Assembly: GCF_003076515.1 (NCBI RefSeq)
Contig: NZ_CP022390.1
Coordinates: 3,232,572-3,296,571, forward strand
DNA from: Alcaligenes aquatilis
GTDB taxonomy: Bacteria; Pseudomonadota; Gammaproteobacteria; Burkholderiales; Burkholderiaceae_B
Reading direction: 5' to 3'
Length of the DNA: 64,000 nucleotides
Below, one piece after another: positions 35,158 to 43,315 of this stretch; position 1 is the stretch's first letter; each line of letters opens with the position of its first letter. The position numbers and the translations under genes are program-made. The notes under the pieces were generated by a model. That model made no database searches and was not told the origin of the DNA. It saw only the letters and a list, made by a program, of their open reading frames with translations.

Positions 35158-36120
35158 TTGACATTGAGTTGGGATCGTTATGCGTTCTTTACAGTAGATA
35201 CTGAAGCCCTTTCGAGGCGCGCAGTGGATCAACATGTCCAACGCCTGGTCTGGGGCGAGCACCCCACCGGAACTGCTGGAATTCGTGAAATGTGCTCTAT
35301 TGGCGATGAGTTCGGCGCCAAGCATGTGTTCTTTGTGGACTTATGCGCCACGCTTACACAGCAATCTGAGATGTTGGAAGCGGTTCGCTGGCTGGATCAA
35401 CAAGGTCAGGATGTGCAGCTACATGCCCATCCTGAAACCTTGCCCAAGTCTTTCTGGGTGGACCACGGTTTGGACCATCGTCCAGCTTTAATGAATGAGT
35501 ACAAAGACCAAGCCCGCGCCGAATTCGTCTTCCGACACTTCGGCAAGCTGATCTCTGACGTCACTGGCAAACCCATCCTTGCCCATCGCGCCGGTTCTTT
35601 CCGCTGGAATGCCCTCACAATCCGTGCCTTGCAGGCAGTCGGTATTCCCTTGTCGTTCAACCAGTCCATGCGGGCCGCCTTGTTGAAGCGCTGTCCAACA
35701 GGCCAGCCTGATTGCTTGCCTTACGCCTGGTCCAACGGCACGATTGAAGTCCCGGTAACAGAGCGCTTTAGCCCTGGTGTGTTGGATGCCAAACCGGACC
35801 GCTGGTCCAGTCTGACCTACCCGGAGTCTTCTTATTTTCAATATGGTTCACGGCCTACGACTTTCTGGAAGGATCCTCTGTGGTCTTTACCCAAAGTCTC
35901 GGTGGTGTTGATGCATTCTTGGTCTTTGCTGGATTTGGATGAAAATGGCCATTTCCAGTACACCAACGACCGTCTGCTGGAGGGCTACCGCCTGTTCTTG
36001 CAACGAGTTGTTAAGGACTACGACGTGATCACCACAGCAGATTTTTTGGATCTGCAGGCGCGGGGTAAAATCCGTCTTTCGCGAACAGTTAACTTAGAGC
36101 AGGTAGAAACACAGGTATGA
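35158..36120 (+). CDS. NodB-type polysaccharide deacetylase (copy 1)
   Basis: Carbohydrate esterase 4-like protein of 320 residues without signal peptide, so acting in the cytoplasm. Motifs: FFTVDTEAL (metal Asp region), VQLHAHPE (histidines) and AHRAGSFRWN. Probably removes an acetyl group from an N-acetylated sugar of the polymer or a precursor. TTG start; AAGGA lies five bases upstream and no in-frame ATG occurs before the first motif. Its stop overlaps the ATG of a close paralogue. Normal GC resumes here after the AT-rich gene. The DTE in place of DDG means activity should be tested rather than assumed. Confidence 0.82.
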   Translation: MTLSWDRYAFFTVDTEALSRRAVDQHVQRLVWGEHPTGTAGIREMCSIGDEFGAKHVFFVDLCATLTQQSEMLEAVRWLDQQGQDVQLHAHPETLPKSFWVDHGLDHRPALMNEYKDQARAEFVFRHFGKLISDVTGKPILAHRAGSFRWNALTIRALQAVGIPLSFNQSMRAALLKRCPTGQPDCLPYAWSNGTIEVPVTERFSPGVLDAKPDRWSSLTYPESSYFQYGSRPTTFWKDPLWSLPKVSVVLMHSWSLLDLDENGHFQYTNDRLLEGYRLFLQRVVKDYDVITTADFLDLQARGKIRLSRTVNLEQVETQV

Positions 36121-37097
36121 GGGATCGCTACGCAATGATTACGGTCGATACAGAGGCACTGCCCAAGCGCGCCTCTGACGATCACGTTAATCGTCTGATC
36201 TGGGGGCGATTTCCAAGAGGTACGGCCGGGGTGGCCGAGATGTGCAAGATCGGTGACGAGTTCGGCGTCAAGCATGTGTTCTTTACGGACTTGTGCGGGG
36301 CTTACTCGCGTCTGGATGAGCTGAAAGAGGTTGTGCGCTGGCTGGATGAACAAGGCCAGGATGTGCAACTGCACACGCACCCGGAGTACTTGCCCGACAG
36401 CTTCTGGAAAGAGCATGGTTTGTCGAACCGTCCACAGTACATGAACCAGTACACCGAGCAGGCTCGTGCCGAGTTCGTGTTCAAGCACTTTGCGGGTTTG
36501 ATGTCCGAGGTAACAGGCAAGCCGGTTCTAGCGCATCGTGCCGGGTCGTTTCGCTGGAACGCAGACACGATTCGTGCTTTGAAGGCAGTGGGTATTCCTT
36601 TGTCCTTCAACAATTCTGTATGCGCCGTGCATAACAATCAGTGCATTTATAGCAAACCCACGAACAAGCCTTTTACTTGGTCCAATGGCGTGATTGAGGT
36701 GCCTATGACCGAGAAACGGATTCTAGGTAAGGTAGGCAAGCCGGAGTGGTGGGCTCGCCTTACTTACCCAGAGTCCAGCTATTTCCGCTTCCGTCCCTGG
36801 TGGGGGCAGCTGCTGTTGAATACCCTTAGCGGCAACCCTTCCTTTGCTGTCTTTCTGCTGCACTCCTGGTCCTTGCTGTTCTGGGACGAGAACGGCTTGG
36901 GAGAATATCGTGACGATAGCCGCATGGAAGGCTATCGCAAGCTGCTGGCCCGTCTGACTAAAGATTATGACGTGATTACGACGGCAGAGTTTCTGGACTT
37001 GAAGGCTCGCGGAAAAATTGTTGTGCCTGATACGGTGGACTTGTCGCTGGCAGAGCTTCAAGCAGAACCGGATAATAAAATTCAGAAAAAGGCTTGA
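36117..37097 (+). CDS. NodB-type polysaccharide deacetylase (copy 2)
   Basis: A 326-residue paralogue of the preceding gene, alike along its whole length: MITVDTEALPKRA, VQLHTHPEYL, AHRAGSFRWNADTIRALKAVG and a shared C-terminus KDYDVITTAEFLDL.ARGKI. The divergence is concentrated around residues 170-250 (VCAVHNNQCIYSKPTNKP versus MRAALLKRCPTGQPD), the probable substrate-contact area. That suggests two different acetylated sugars. ATGA overlap with copy 1. No signal peptide; cytoplasmic action expected. Confidence 0.82.
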   Translation: MRDRYAMITVDTEALPKRASDDHVNRLIWGRFPRGTAGVAEMCKIGDEFGVKHVFFTDLCGAYSRLDELKEVVRWLDEQGQDVQLHTHPEYLPDSFWKEHGLSNRPQYMNQYTEQARAEFVFKHFAGLMSEVTGKPVLAHRAGSFRWNADTIRALKAVGIPLSFNNSVCAVHNNQCIYSKPTNKPFTWSNGVIEVPMTEKRILGKVGKPEWWARLTYPESSYFRFRPWWGQLLLNTLSGNPSFAVFLLHSWSLLFWDENGLGEYRDDSRMEGYRKLLARLTKDYDVITTAEFLDLKARGKIVVPDTVDLSLAELQAEPDNKIQKKA

Positions 37098-37102
37098 GGG
37101 AA

Positions 37103-38419
37103 ATGCTCTTTAAGTTATGGCGTGGGCTGTTGCGTGAGCCTTGGATGGCTCTGAGCCGGCGTTTGACCTTGTTTACGGTGCGTCGGCAAACCCGGCGCGG
37201 TCAGCGCCGTGAGACACCTTATGAGCCTGTGCCAGGACGTGTGCTGTATGTGCCGGCTAGTGCCTTGCCGTATCACATCAGCGGCTACACCACCCGTACC
37301 CACGAGATTATCCGCGCCATGCAGGCGGCAGGTGGGGATATCTGTGTGCTGACACGCCCAGGTTATCCATGGGATCGTAAAGACAGATTGGTGGATGCCG
37401 AGCAAGATGAAACCCTGGTGGATGGGGTGCGATATGCGCATGCTCGCAATCCTTCCAACAAGCGCCCCGTGATGCAGTTCGCCATCGAAGCTGCCGCCTC
37501 CATCGCCCAGGAAGCCATCAAGCAGCGCGTCGCCGTCATCCATGCTGCTTCTAACCACGTCAATGCCTTGCCGGCCTTGATTGCTGCGCGTCAGTTGGGC
37601 ATTCCGTTTCAATATGAAATGCGTGGCTTATGGGAGTTGAGCCGGGCCTCCCGTATGCCGGAGTTCCGGGACTCTCAAGGTTTCAAGCAGGGGCTGGAGC
37701 TGGAAGGTCTGGTTGCCAGCCAGGCAGATCGTTTGTTTGTGATTTCCGAGCAGTTGGGCCAATACGCTTGCGAGCACTGGAACGTGGATCCTGCACGTAT
37801 GGGGCTGATGCCCAATTGCGTGGACCCCTCGCGTTTTATTCCTGGCGATGCCCAGGATGTGCAGCCCAATACCATTGTCTACGCTGGTTCCCTGATTGTT
37901 TATGAGGGGCTGGATGTTTTGATCGACGCTGTGGCGGACCTGGTGGGCCGTGGCAAGGATGTAACCCTGACCATTATTGGAGATGGGGAGGCGCGCGCGC
38001 AGTTGCAGGCCCAGGTACAAAGTCTGGGTATGGAACAGCACGTGCTGTTTGCTGGTCGGGTCTCGCCTGAAGAGGCCCGTGCTTTGCAGGCCAAGGCTGC
38101 ATTGGTATGTATTCCTCGTCGTCCTTTTGAAGTGTGTCGCATTGTGCCGCCCATCAAGTTGGTCGAGGCGATGGCGATGGGCAAGCCTGTTCTGGTGCCG
38201 GATTTGCCGGTGTTCAAGGATGAGGTTGGGTCGTGCCGTTCGGTACGCTTTTTTAAAGCAGGTGATGTGCAGGACTTGGCCCGTGTGCTGGATGAGGCGT
38301 TTCAGGTGGGGCCGGAGGTCTTGGCGCAGGACGGTGCCTTGGCACGTGAAGAAGCCTCGCAGCGCCGTAGTTGGGCGGACTTTGTGGTGCATGCTTTGCC
38401 GGTCGGGACTCACTCATGA
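37103..38419 (+). CDS. GT4-family glycosyltransferase
   Basis: GT-B fold glycosyltransferase of about 438 residues, cytoplasmic or membrane-associated through a basic N-terminus. Motifs: YHISGYTTRTHEIIRAMQAAGG (donor-side glycine loop), YEMRGLWELSR, VYAGSLIVYEGLDVLIDA and the EX7E-type PFEVCRIVPPIKLVEAMAMG. It transfers a nucleotide-activated sugar to the growing polymer or lipid; donor unknown. ATG 37103 with GAGGG close upstream was chosen; a TTG at 37094 in the same frame is possible. Its stop overlaps the next gene as ATGA. Confidence 0.87.
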   Translation: MLFKLWRGLLREPWMALSRRLTLFTVRRQTRRGQRRETPYEPVPGRVLYVPASALPYHISGYTTRTHEIIRAMQAAGGDICVLTRPGYPWDRKDRLVDAEQDETLVDGVRYAHARNPSNKRPVMQFAIEAAASIAQEAIKQRVAVIHAASNHVNALPALIAARQLGIPFQYEMRGLWELSRASRMPEFRDSQGFKQGLELEGLVASQADRLFVISEQLGQYACEHWNVDPARMGLMPNCVDPSRFIPGDAQDVQPNTIVYAGSLIVYEGLDVLIDAVADLVGRGKDVTLTIIGDGEARAQLQAQVQSLGMEQHVLFAGRVSPEEARALQAKAALVCIPRRPFEVCRIVPPIKLVEAMAMGKPVLVPDLPVFKDEVGSCRSVRFFKAGDVQDLARVLDEAFQVGPEVLAQDGALAREEASQRRSWADFVVHALPVGTHS

Positions 38420-39501
38420 TTGGCCGCGCAATCCGGGCTTTGGGTGCTCGCATTTATACGCACCCCACCGTCAGCGAAGACGGCAAGCCTACAGGGCAGT
38501 TTGGGCGACTGAAAGTGGCCTTGGTCTCGGACTACTTCACGGCAGATTGCCTGTCAGCCGAATGCTCTATCCGTATTCTGAACCCGCGCAATTATGAGGA
38601 GGTCATCTCCTCCTGGAAGCCGGATCTGCTCTTTGTGGAGTCCGTGTTTCATGGCTTGGGTGGCGCGTGGCGTTACGAGCTGGCCAAGCAGTCGCGACTG
38701 ATTCGTTTGCGTACGCCTCGCACGATTTACAAGCTGGTGCAGTTTGCTAAAGATCAGGGCGTGCCCACGGTGTTCTGGAACAAGGACGACGGGGCGTATT
38801 TTGAACACTTCATTGATGTAGCCAAGGCTTTTGATTATGTGTTCACCACCGATAGCGATTGCCTGCCGCGCTATCGCGCCCGCCTGAATCCTGATGTGCC
38901 CGTGAACACCTTGAGTATGCCGTATCAGCCTGCGTTTCATCATTTCACGGGCTTTGGGTTTACGCGCAAGGAAGGGTGTTTTACAGGCAGTTATTACCGC
39001 CGTATCCTGAGTGAACGTCGCCGTTTTCTGGACATGATTTTCGGGGCCTGTGAGGATGCTCAAATGCATCTGAATGCCTATGACAGAAATCACGACAGGC
39101 TGTCTCGGCATCTTGAGTTCCGCTTTCCTCGCTCGACGCATTTACAGGTGCATAGCCAGGTGCCGCACCGTGAGACCGGGCGTATCTACAAAGAGCATGT
39201 AATGTGTCTGAACGTGAATTCGGTCACGGACTCCGACACCATGTGCTCACGCCGCTTGCTGGAAATTCTGGCCAGCGGAGGTATTGCAGTGACTAACCCC
39301 GGTCGGGCGGTGGATCGTTATTTTCGTGATTTCTGCCACGTGGTGCATTCCCGTGAGCAGGCCAGTGAATTGTTTTCTCGTCTGCGCCAAGGCCCCTCTG
39401 CACAGGACTGCGAGCGTGCGGCGGCGGGGGCGGCTTATGTACGCCAGTTCCACACTTGGGAGCATCGCCTCCAGGAGTTGGCTGATGTGGTCGGCTTCTA
39501 G
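38416..39501 (+). CDS. CgeB-like glycosyltransferase
   Basis: A 361-residue protein closely related to the N-terminal module of the large glycosyltransferase at 29968: shared patterns PDLLFVESVFHGLGGAWRYEL, VPTVFWNKDDGAYFEHFI, FDYVFTTDSDCLPRYRARL, FTGSYYRRILSERR and SRRLLEILASGGIAVTN. CgeB/DUF3880 proteins are GT-B-like glycosyltransferases with poorly known acceptors. The frame is open to 38371, but ATG 38416 overlaps the upstream TGA and is the natural coupled start. It may add the same kind of sugar as the large enzyme, for example in a linker or first residue. Confidence 0.83.
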   Translation: MIGRAIRALGARIYTHPTVSEDGKPTGQFGRLKVALVSDYFTADCLSAECSIRILNPRNYEEVISSWKPDLLFVESVFHGLGGAWRYELAKQSRLIRLRTPRTIYKLVQFAKDQGVPTVFWNKDDGAYFEHFIDVAKAFDYVFTTDSDCLPRYRARLNPDVPVNTLSMPYQPAFHHFTGFGFTRKEGCFTGSYYRRILSERRRFLDMIFGACEDAQMHLNAYDRNHDRLSRHLEFRFPRSTHLQVHSQVPHRETGRIYKEHVMCLNVNSVTDSDTMCSRRLLEILASGGIAVTNPGRAVDRYFRDFCHVVHSREQASELFSRLRQGPSAQDCERAAAGAAYVRQFHTWEHRLQELADVVGF

Positions 39502-39516
39502 GGTGCGCTTGTTTCC

Positions 39517-40995
39517 ATGATTGTGAGCATTTTTGCGTACCTGATTCAGGCGCTGTTCTTGCTGGTTGTCGGGGCCTTTGCCCTGTACGTAGTCTTGGAG
39601 CTACGGGTACTGTTGATCTCGCGCCGGGTGGAACGACGCAAGCTAAGTGAGCTGGTGCAAACGTCTGCGTCCGTGCAGCAAGACTGGTATCCCAAGGTCA
39701 GTGTTCTACTACCGATTTATAACGAGGCTGCCGTTGTCGAGCGTCTGATCGATGCGGCTTGTCGTCTGGATTACCCGGTATCTGCGCTGGAAATTCTGGT
39801 GCTGGACGACTCAACAGATAAGACGGCGCTGTTGGCCCAAAACAAGGTGAATCAACTGGCCAGTCAGGGTGTGCCGATTCGCCGCATTCAGCGTGCTGAT
39901 CGTACGGGCTATAAGGCCGGGAATCTGGTGCATGGCATTCAGCATTCCCAGGGCGAGTTTTTTGCGATCTTCGATGCAGATTTTTTGCCGCCCGCTGATT
40001 TTTTGCAAAGAACCATTCCGCCTTTCAAGGACGCGAAGCTGGGTTTTTTGCAGACAGGTATTGGTTATGAAAACCGCGACCATTCTTTCCTGACCCGCTT
40101 TCAGGCCATGGAAATGGGCCACCAGCAATATGTGACGGTGGGGCTGAGTGAAGACGGGGATATGGCCTCTTTAAGTGGCAGCTCCTGTGTCTGGCGGCGC
40201 GCTTGCGTGGAGGCACTGGGCGGCTGGAATGCCTCCACCATTACCGAGGACGTGGACCTGGGTTATCGGGCCCAGTTTGGGGATTGGAAGTACGCCTATC
40301 TGCGCGATGTGGTGTCCATGTCCACCTTGCCCGAGAACATCAGCGCCTTCCGTGTGCAGCGGGAGCGTTGGGGGCGAGGGCTGATACACAGCGCCTTCAA
40401 GCACCTGGGCCAGATGTGGCAGCAGGATATGCCCTTGATGAAGCGCATGCATGCCTTCTCCATGATGTTTTCATCGGTCATGCTGGCGTCTATTTACGCC
40501 TTGATTTTGTTAAGCCTGCCGCTGAATTATTTGCTGGATTTCGACCATGTGGTCTTGCTGTGGGGCGCACCGCTGTTCTTCTTGCTGGTCGCTGTCTGGG
40601 CCTTGAATAATGCCTTTGGGGCTCGCAAGGGCGCGCGTTTCGATGACAGGCCGGGTGTATTGGGCACTCTGTGGCATACCTACTTGTATGTCGCCATGTT
40701 CCCGCCCATGGCTTGGTATTATTTTGTCGGTGGCGTCCGAGCCGCCTTCAAGGTCTACGGGGAATTTAACCGCACGCCCAAAGGCGAGGGCGAGAAGGCA
40801 GCAAGACAGCCCCGCATCAATCTGTATTTGCTGATTGGTGAAGTGTTCACCTTCCTGTATTCCGCATTGGCTCTGTATGTGGCCATACGTATGGGCAACT
40901 ACTTGTTGGTTCCCTTGAATGCGACGGTGTGTGTCGGTTTTGGCATGGTTTTGTACTGGTCCTTTCAAGAAAGGAGAGCGCGTGGGCGTAGCTGA
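39517..40995 (+). CDS. Membrane GT2 glycosyltransferase, cellulose-synthase/CslA-like
   Basis: 492-residue inner-membrane glycosyltransferase with an N-terminal membrane segment, a cytoplasmic GT2 domain and about four C-terminal segments. Catalytic motifs: LPIYNEAAVVERLI, VLDDSTDKT, the DAD triplet in FAIFDADFLPP, the ITEDVD general base and QRERWGRG. The architecture resembles CslA-type beta-mannan synthases, and also membrane glycosyltransferases that put one sugar on a lipid. Directly followed (14-base overlap) by the ketoreductase-like SDR, which favours a role in glycosylating the dedicated lipid; processive synthesis is the alternative. Confidence 0.88.
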   Translation: MIVSIFAYLIQALFLLVVGAFALYVVLELRVLLISRRVERRKLSELVQTSASVQQDWYPKVSVLLPIYNEAAVVERLIDAACRLDYPVSALEILVLDDSTDKTALLAQNKVNQLASQGVPIRRIQRADRTGYKAGNLVHGIQHSQGEFFAIFDADFLPPADFLQRTIPPFKDAKLGFLQTGIGYENRDHSFLTRFQAMEMGHQQYVTVGLSEDGDMASLSGSSCVWRRACVEALGGWNASTITEDVDLGYRAQFGDWKYAYLRDVVSMSTLPENISAFRVQRERWGRGLIHSAFKHLGQMWQQDMPLMKRMHAFSMMFSSVMLASIYALILLSLPLNYLLDFDHVVLLWGAPLFFLLVAVWALNNAFGARKGARFDDRPGVLGTLWHTYLYVAMFPPMAWYYFVGGVRAAFKVYGEFNRTPKGEGEKAARQPRINLYLLIGEVFTFLYSALALYVAIRMGNYLLVPLNATVCVGFGMVLYWSFQERRARGRS

Positions 40996-41755
40996 ACCCG
41001 CAGGGCAGGAGCGAATTCTGATTACCGGAGCTACCAGTGCTATTGGTGGCGAGCTGGCGCTTCACTATGCCAAGCCCGGTACAGAGCTGACTTTGCATGG
41101 TCGCAATGCTGCGATTCTGGAGCCTTTGGCCGAGCGCTGCCGGCTAGCGGGCGCGCAGGTAAAGACGTATCAGTTGGATTTGCGTGATCTGGATGCCTTG
41201 CATGCCTGCTTGTCGCAATGTGCCGCGTTTGATCTTGTCATCGTGAATGCGGGCATGAATATTCATGTTGGCCCCAATGGCGAGCCGGAGGCCTGGGAAG
41301 ATACCGAGCTGCTGCTGGATATCAATGTGAAGGCTTCGCTGCGAGTCGTGCAATCGGTGCTGCCTGCCATGCGGGCGAGAGGGCGCGGACAGATCGCTTT
41401 GATGAGTTCCTTGGCGGCCTATTTTGGTTTGCCAACGACACCGTCCTATAGCGCCAGCAAGGCAGCTGTCAAAGCCTATGGCGAAGGCCTGCGTGGCTGG
41501 TTGGCGCCGGAGGGGATCAAGGTCAATGTGGTGATGCCAGGCTACGTTAGCTCGCCCATGTGCGATGCCATGCCGGGCCCTAAACCGTTCTTGTGGACTC
41601 CGAACAAAGCGGCTCGTCGTATTGCCCGTGGTCTCAAAGCCAATAAAGCGCGCATCAGCTTTCCGTTTCCATTGAATCTGGGTTGCTGGTTTCTGGCCGT
41701 GCTGCCCGCTCGGGTGTCCGTCTTTATTCTGAGCAAGATCGGTTATGACGCTTGA
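40982..41755 (+). CDS. Short-chain dehydrogenase/reductase (RkpH/WcbP-like)
   Basis: NAD(P)H-dependent SDR of 257 residues. Cofactor loop ITGATSAIGGELA near residue 12, NAG motif in IVNAGMN, catalytic Ser in LMSSLAAYFG and YSASK. The C-terminus is hydrophobic (LGCWFLAVLPARVSVFIL), suggesting membrane contact as in 3-ketosphinganine reductases. GTG 40982 with AAGGAG six bases upstream is the best start; the frame is open to 40919. In context it would reduce the aminoketone produced by the AONS-like enzyme to an amino alcohol (inference). It overlaps both neighbours. Confidence 0.9.
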   Translation: MGVAEPAGQERILITGATSAIGGELALHYAKPGTELTLHGRNAAILEPLAERCRLAGAQVKTYQLDLRDLDALHACLSQCAAFDLVIVNAGMNIHVGPNGEPEAWEDTELLLDINVKASLRVVQSVLPAMRARGRGQIALMSSLAAYFGLPTTPSYSASKAAVKAYGEGLRGWLAPEGIKVNVVMPGYVSSPMCDAMPGPKPFLWTPNKAARRIARGLKANKARISFPFPLNLGCWFLAVLPARVSVFILSKIGYDA

Positions 41756-43301
41756 GCCGGGATTCTGGACTGCAATCCTGGCTGCGTTGTCGGGGCTGGC
41801 TCTGACAGTGGGGCTGGAGCGCTTTTTGCAAACGGCAGCCCGCTGGCGTCGTCCTGCAGCGGCCTGGGCTTTGCATATGGGGCTGTATGGCCTGGCGTAT
41901 GTCGTACTGGTTTTTGTGCTGGGGCGGCCTATCTTTGCCACGGCCTTGCTGTGCGCGTTTTTCCTGCTGCTGGTTGTGGTCAGCAATGCCAAGTTCAAGG
42001 CATTGCGTGAAGCCTTTGTGTTTCAGGATTACGAATATTTTACGGATGCGATCCGTCACCCTCGGCTTTATATTCCTTTTCTGGGATGGGGCAAATTCTT
42101 TTTGGCGGCAGCGGGTTTTATTGCTGCCCTGACGATTGGTTTATGGCTGGAAGCCGTGCCCGCCTTGCGGGCGGCCTGGACAGGGCAATGGGGCGCCTTG
42201 GCGTTGCTTGCTGCGCTTAGCCTGGGTTTGTTGCTGTGGGGCAATAGGGCGCGTTTGATGGTGCAGATTGCACCGGAGCAGGACGTGCAAGCCCTGGGGC
42301 TGTTAGCCAGCTTCTGGCGTTATTGGCAGCAAGGCCGAGAACGTCCAAGTTTGTCTTCCCCTTTTGAAAATGCAGCTCCGAAGACTACGTCTGTTCTGAC
42401 CAGTGCTGATGCTTTGGCTGATCTGCCTCATCTGGTTTCCGTGCAAAGCGAGTCTTTCTTTGATGCCCGGCGAATTTCTGACAGGATTCGGCCAGAGATT
42501 CTGGCGGAGTTTGATCGCTTCAAATCCGAAGCAGTTGCCAGCGGATATCTGCAGGTTCCCGCCTGGGGAGCCAACACGGTGCGCTCGGAGTTTTCCTTCT
42601 TAAGCGGTATAGAAAACCGTGCGTTGGGTGTGCACCGCTTTAATCCTTATCGCGCAGTATGCGCGGGATGGTCCGTGGCGACTTTGGCTTCCTGGTTGAA
42701 GCAGCAGGGTTACCGCACGATCTGCATTCACCCTTATCCCGCCAGCTTTTACCAACGCCATCGCGTGTTTCCACTATTTGGCTTTGACGAGTTTCTGGAC
42801 ATCAAGGCCTTTGCCGATGTAGAGCGTACAGGCCCTTATATCGGCGATCTGGCGGTGGCGGAGAAAGTTGCCAGTGTGCTGGAGCAGGCCACAGGGCCGG
42901 TATTCATTCACGTGATTACGATGGAGAACCACGGGCCTTTGCACTTGGAAAAAGTTGCAGCGGGGGATATCCAGGCCTTGTATCAGCAAGCCCCCCCGCC
43001 AGGCTGCGAGGATCTGACGATTTACTTGCGTCATATCCGTAATGCTGATGCCATGCTGACCCGTCTGCGCGGGGCCTTGAGCTCTTCAGATAGGCCAACC
43101 AGCCTGTGCTGGTATGGTGACCACGTTCCCATCATGCCCTCGGTCTACGCAGCTCTGGGGACGCCGTGTGGGGATGTGGATTACTTTATCTGGAACTCCA
43201 CTGGAGGTCAGACAAAAACGCCGCATCGGGATGCGGCGATTCATGACCTGGCGCGGGAGTGGATGTGCTCAAGTGGGGTGATGTTTAGGCAAGCGTTGTA
43301 A
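41745..43301 (+). CDS. Sulfatase/phosphotransferase-fold membrane protein (LtaS/MdoB-like, RkpI/WcbQ-like)
   Basis: 518 residues: about five membrane segments in the first 190, then an extracytoplasmic alkaline-phosphatase-superfamily domain. Active-site features are kept: VQSESFFD (metal Glu), GANTVRSEF with Thr278 as the likely nucleophile, VITMENHGP and WYGDHVP (metal Asp/His). Such enzymes move phosphoglycerol, phosphoethanolamine or related groups between lipids and glycans. In rkp and wcb capsule clusters the homologous gene also follows the SDR. It could modify the lipid anchor or the polymer after export. Last gene of the cluster; it converges on pgi with 14 bases between. Confidence 0.85.
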   Translation: MTLEPGFWTAILAALSGLALTVGLERFLQTAARWRRPAAAWALHMGLYGLAYVVLVFVLGRPIFATALLCAFFLLLVVVSNAKFKALREAFVFQDYEYFTDAIRHPRLYIPFLGWGKFFLAAAGFIAALTIGLWLEAVPALRAAWTGQWGALALLAALSLGLLLWGNRARLMVQIAPEQDVQALGLLASFWRYWQQGRERPSLSSPFENAAPKTTSVLTSADALADLPHLVSVQSESFFDARRISDRIRPEILAEFDRFKSEAVASGYLQVPAWGANTVRSEFSFLSGIENRALGVHRFNPYRAVCAGWSVATLASWLKQQGYRTICIHPYPASFYQRHRVFPLFGFDEFLDIKAFADVERTGPYIGDLAVAEKVASVLEQATGPVFIHVITMENHGPLHLEKVAAGDIQALYQQAPPPGCEDLTIYLRHIRNADAMLTRLRGALSSSDRPTSLCWYGDHVPIMPSVYAALGTPCGDVDYFIWNSTGGQTKTPHRDAAIHDLAREWMCSSGVMFRQAL

Positions 43302-43315
43302 GCGCCGGCCTGGAT

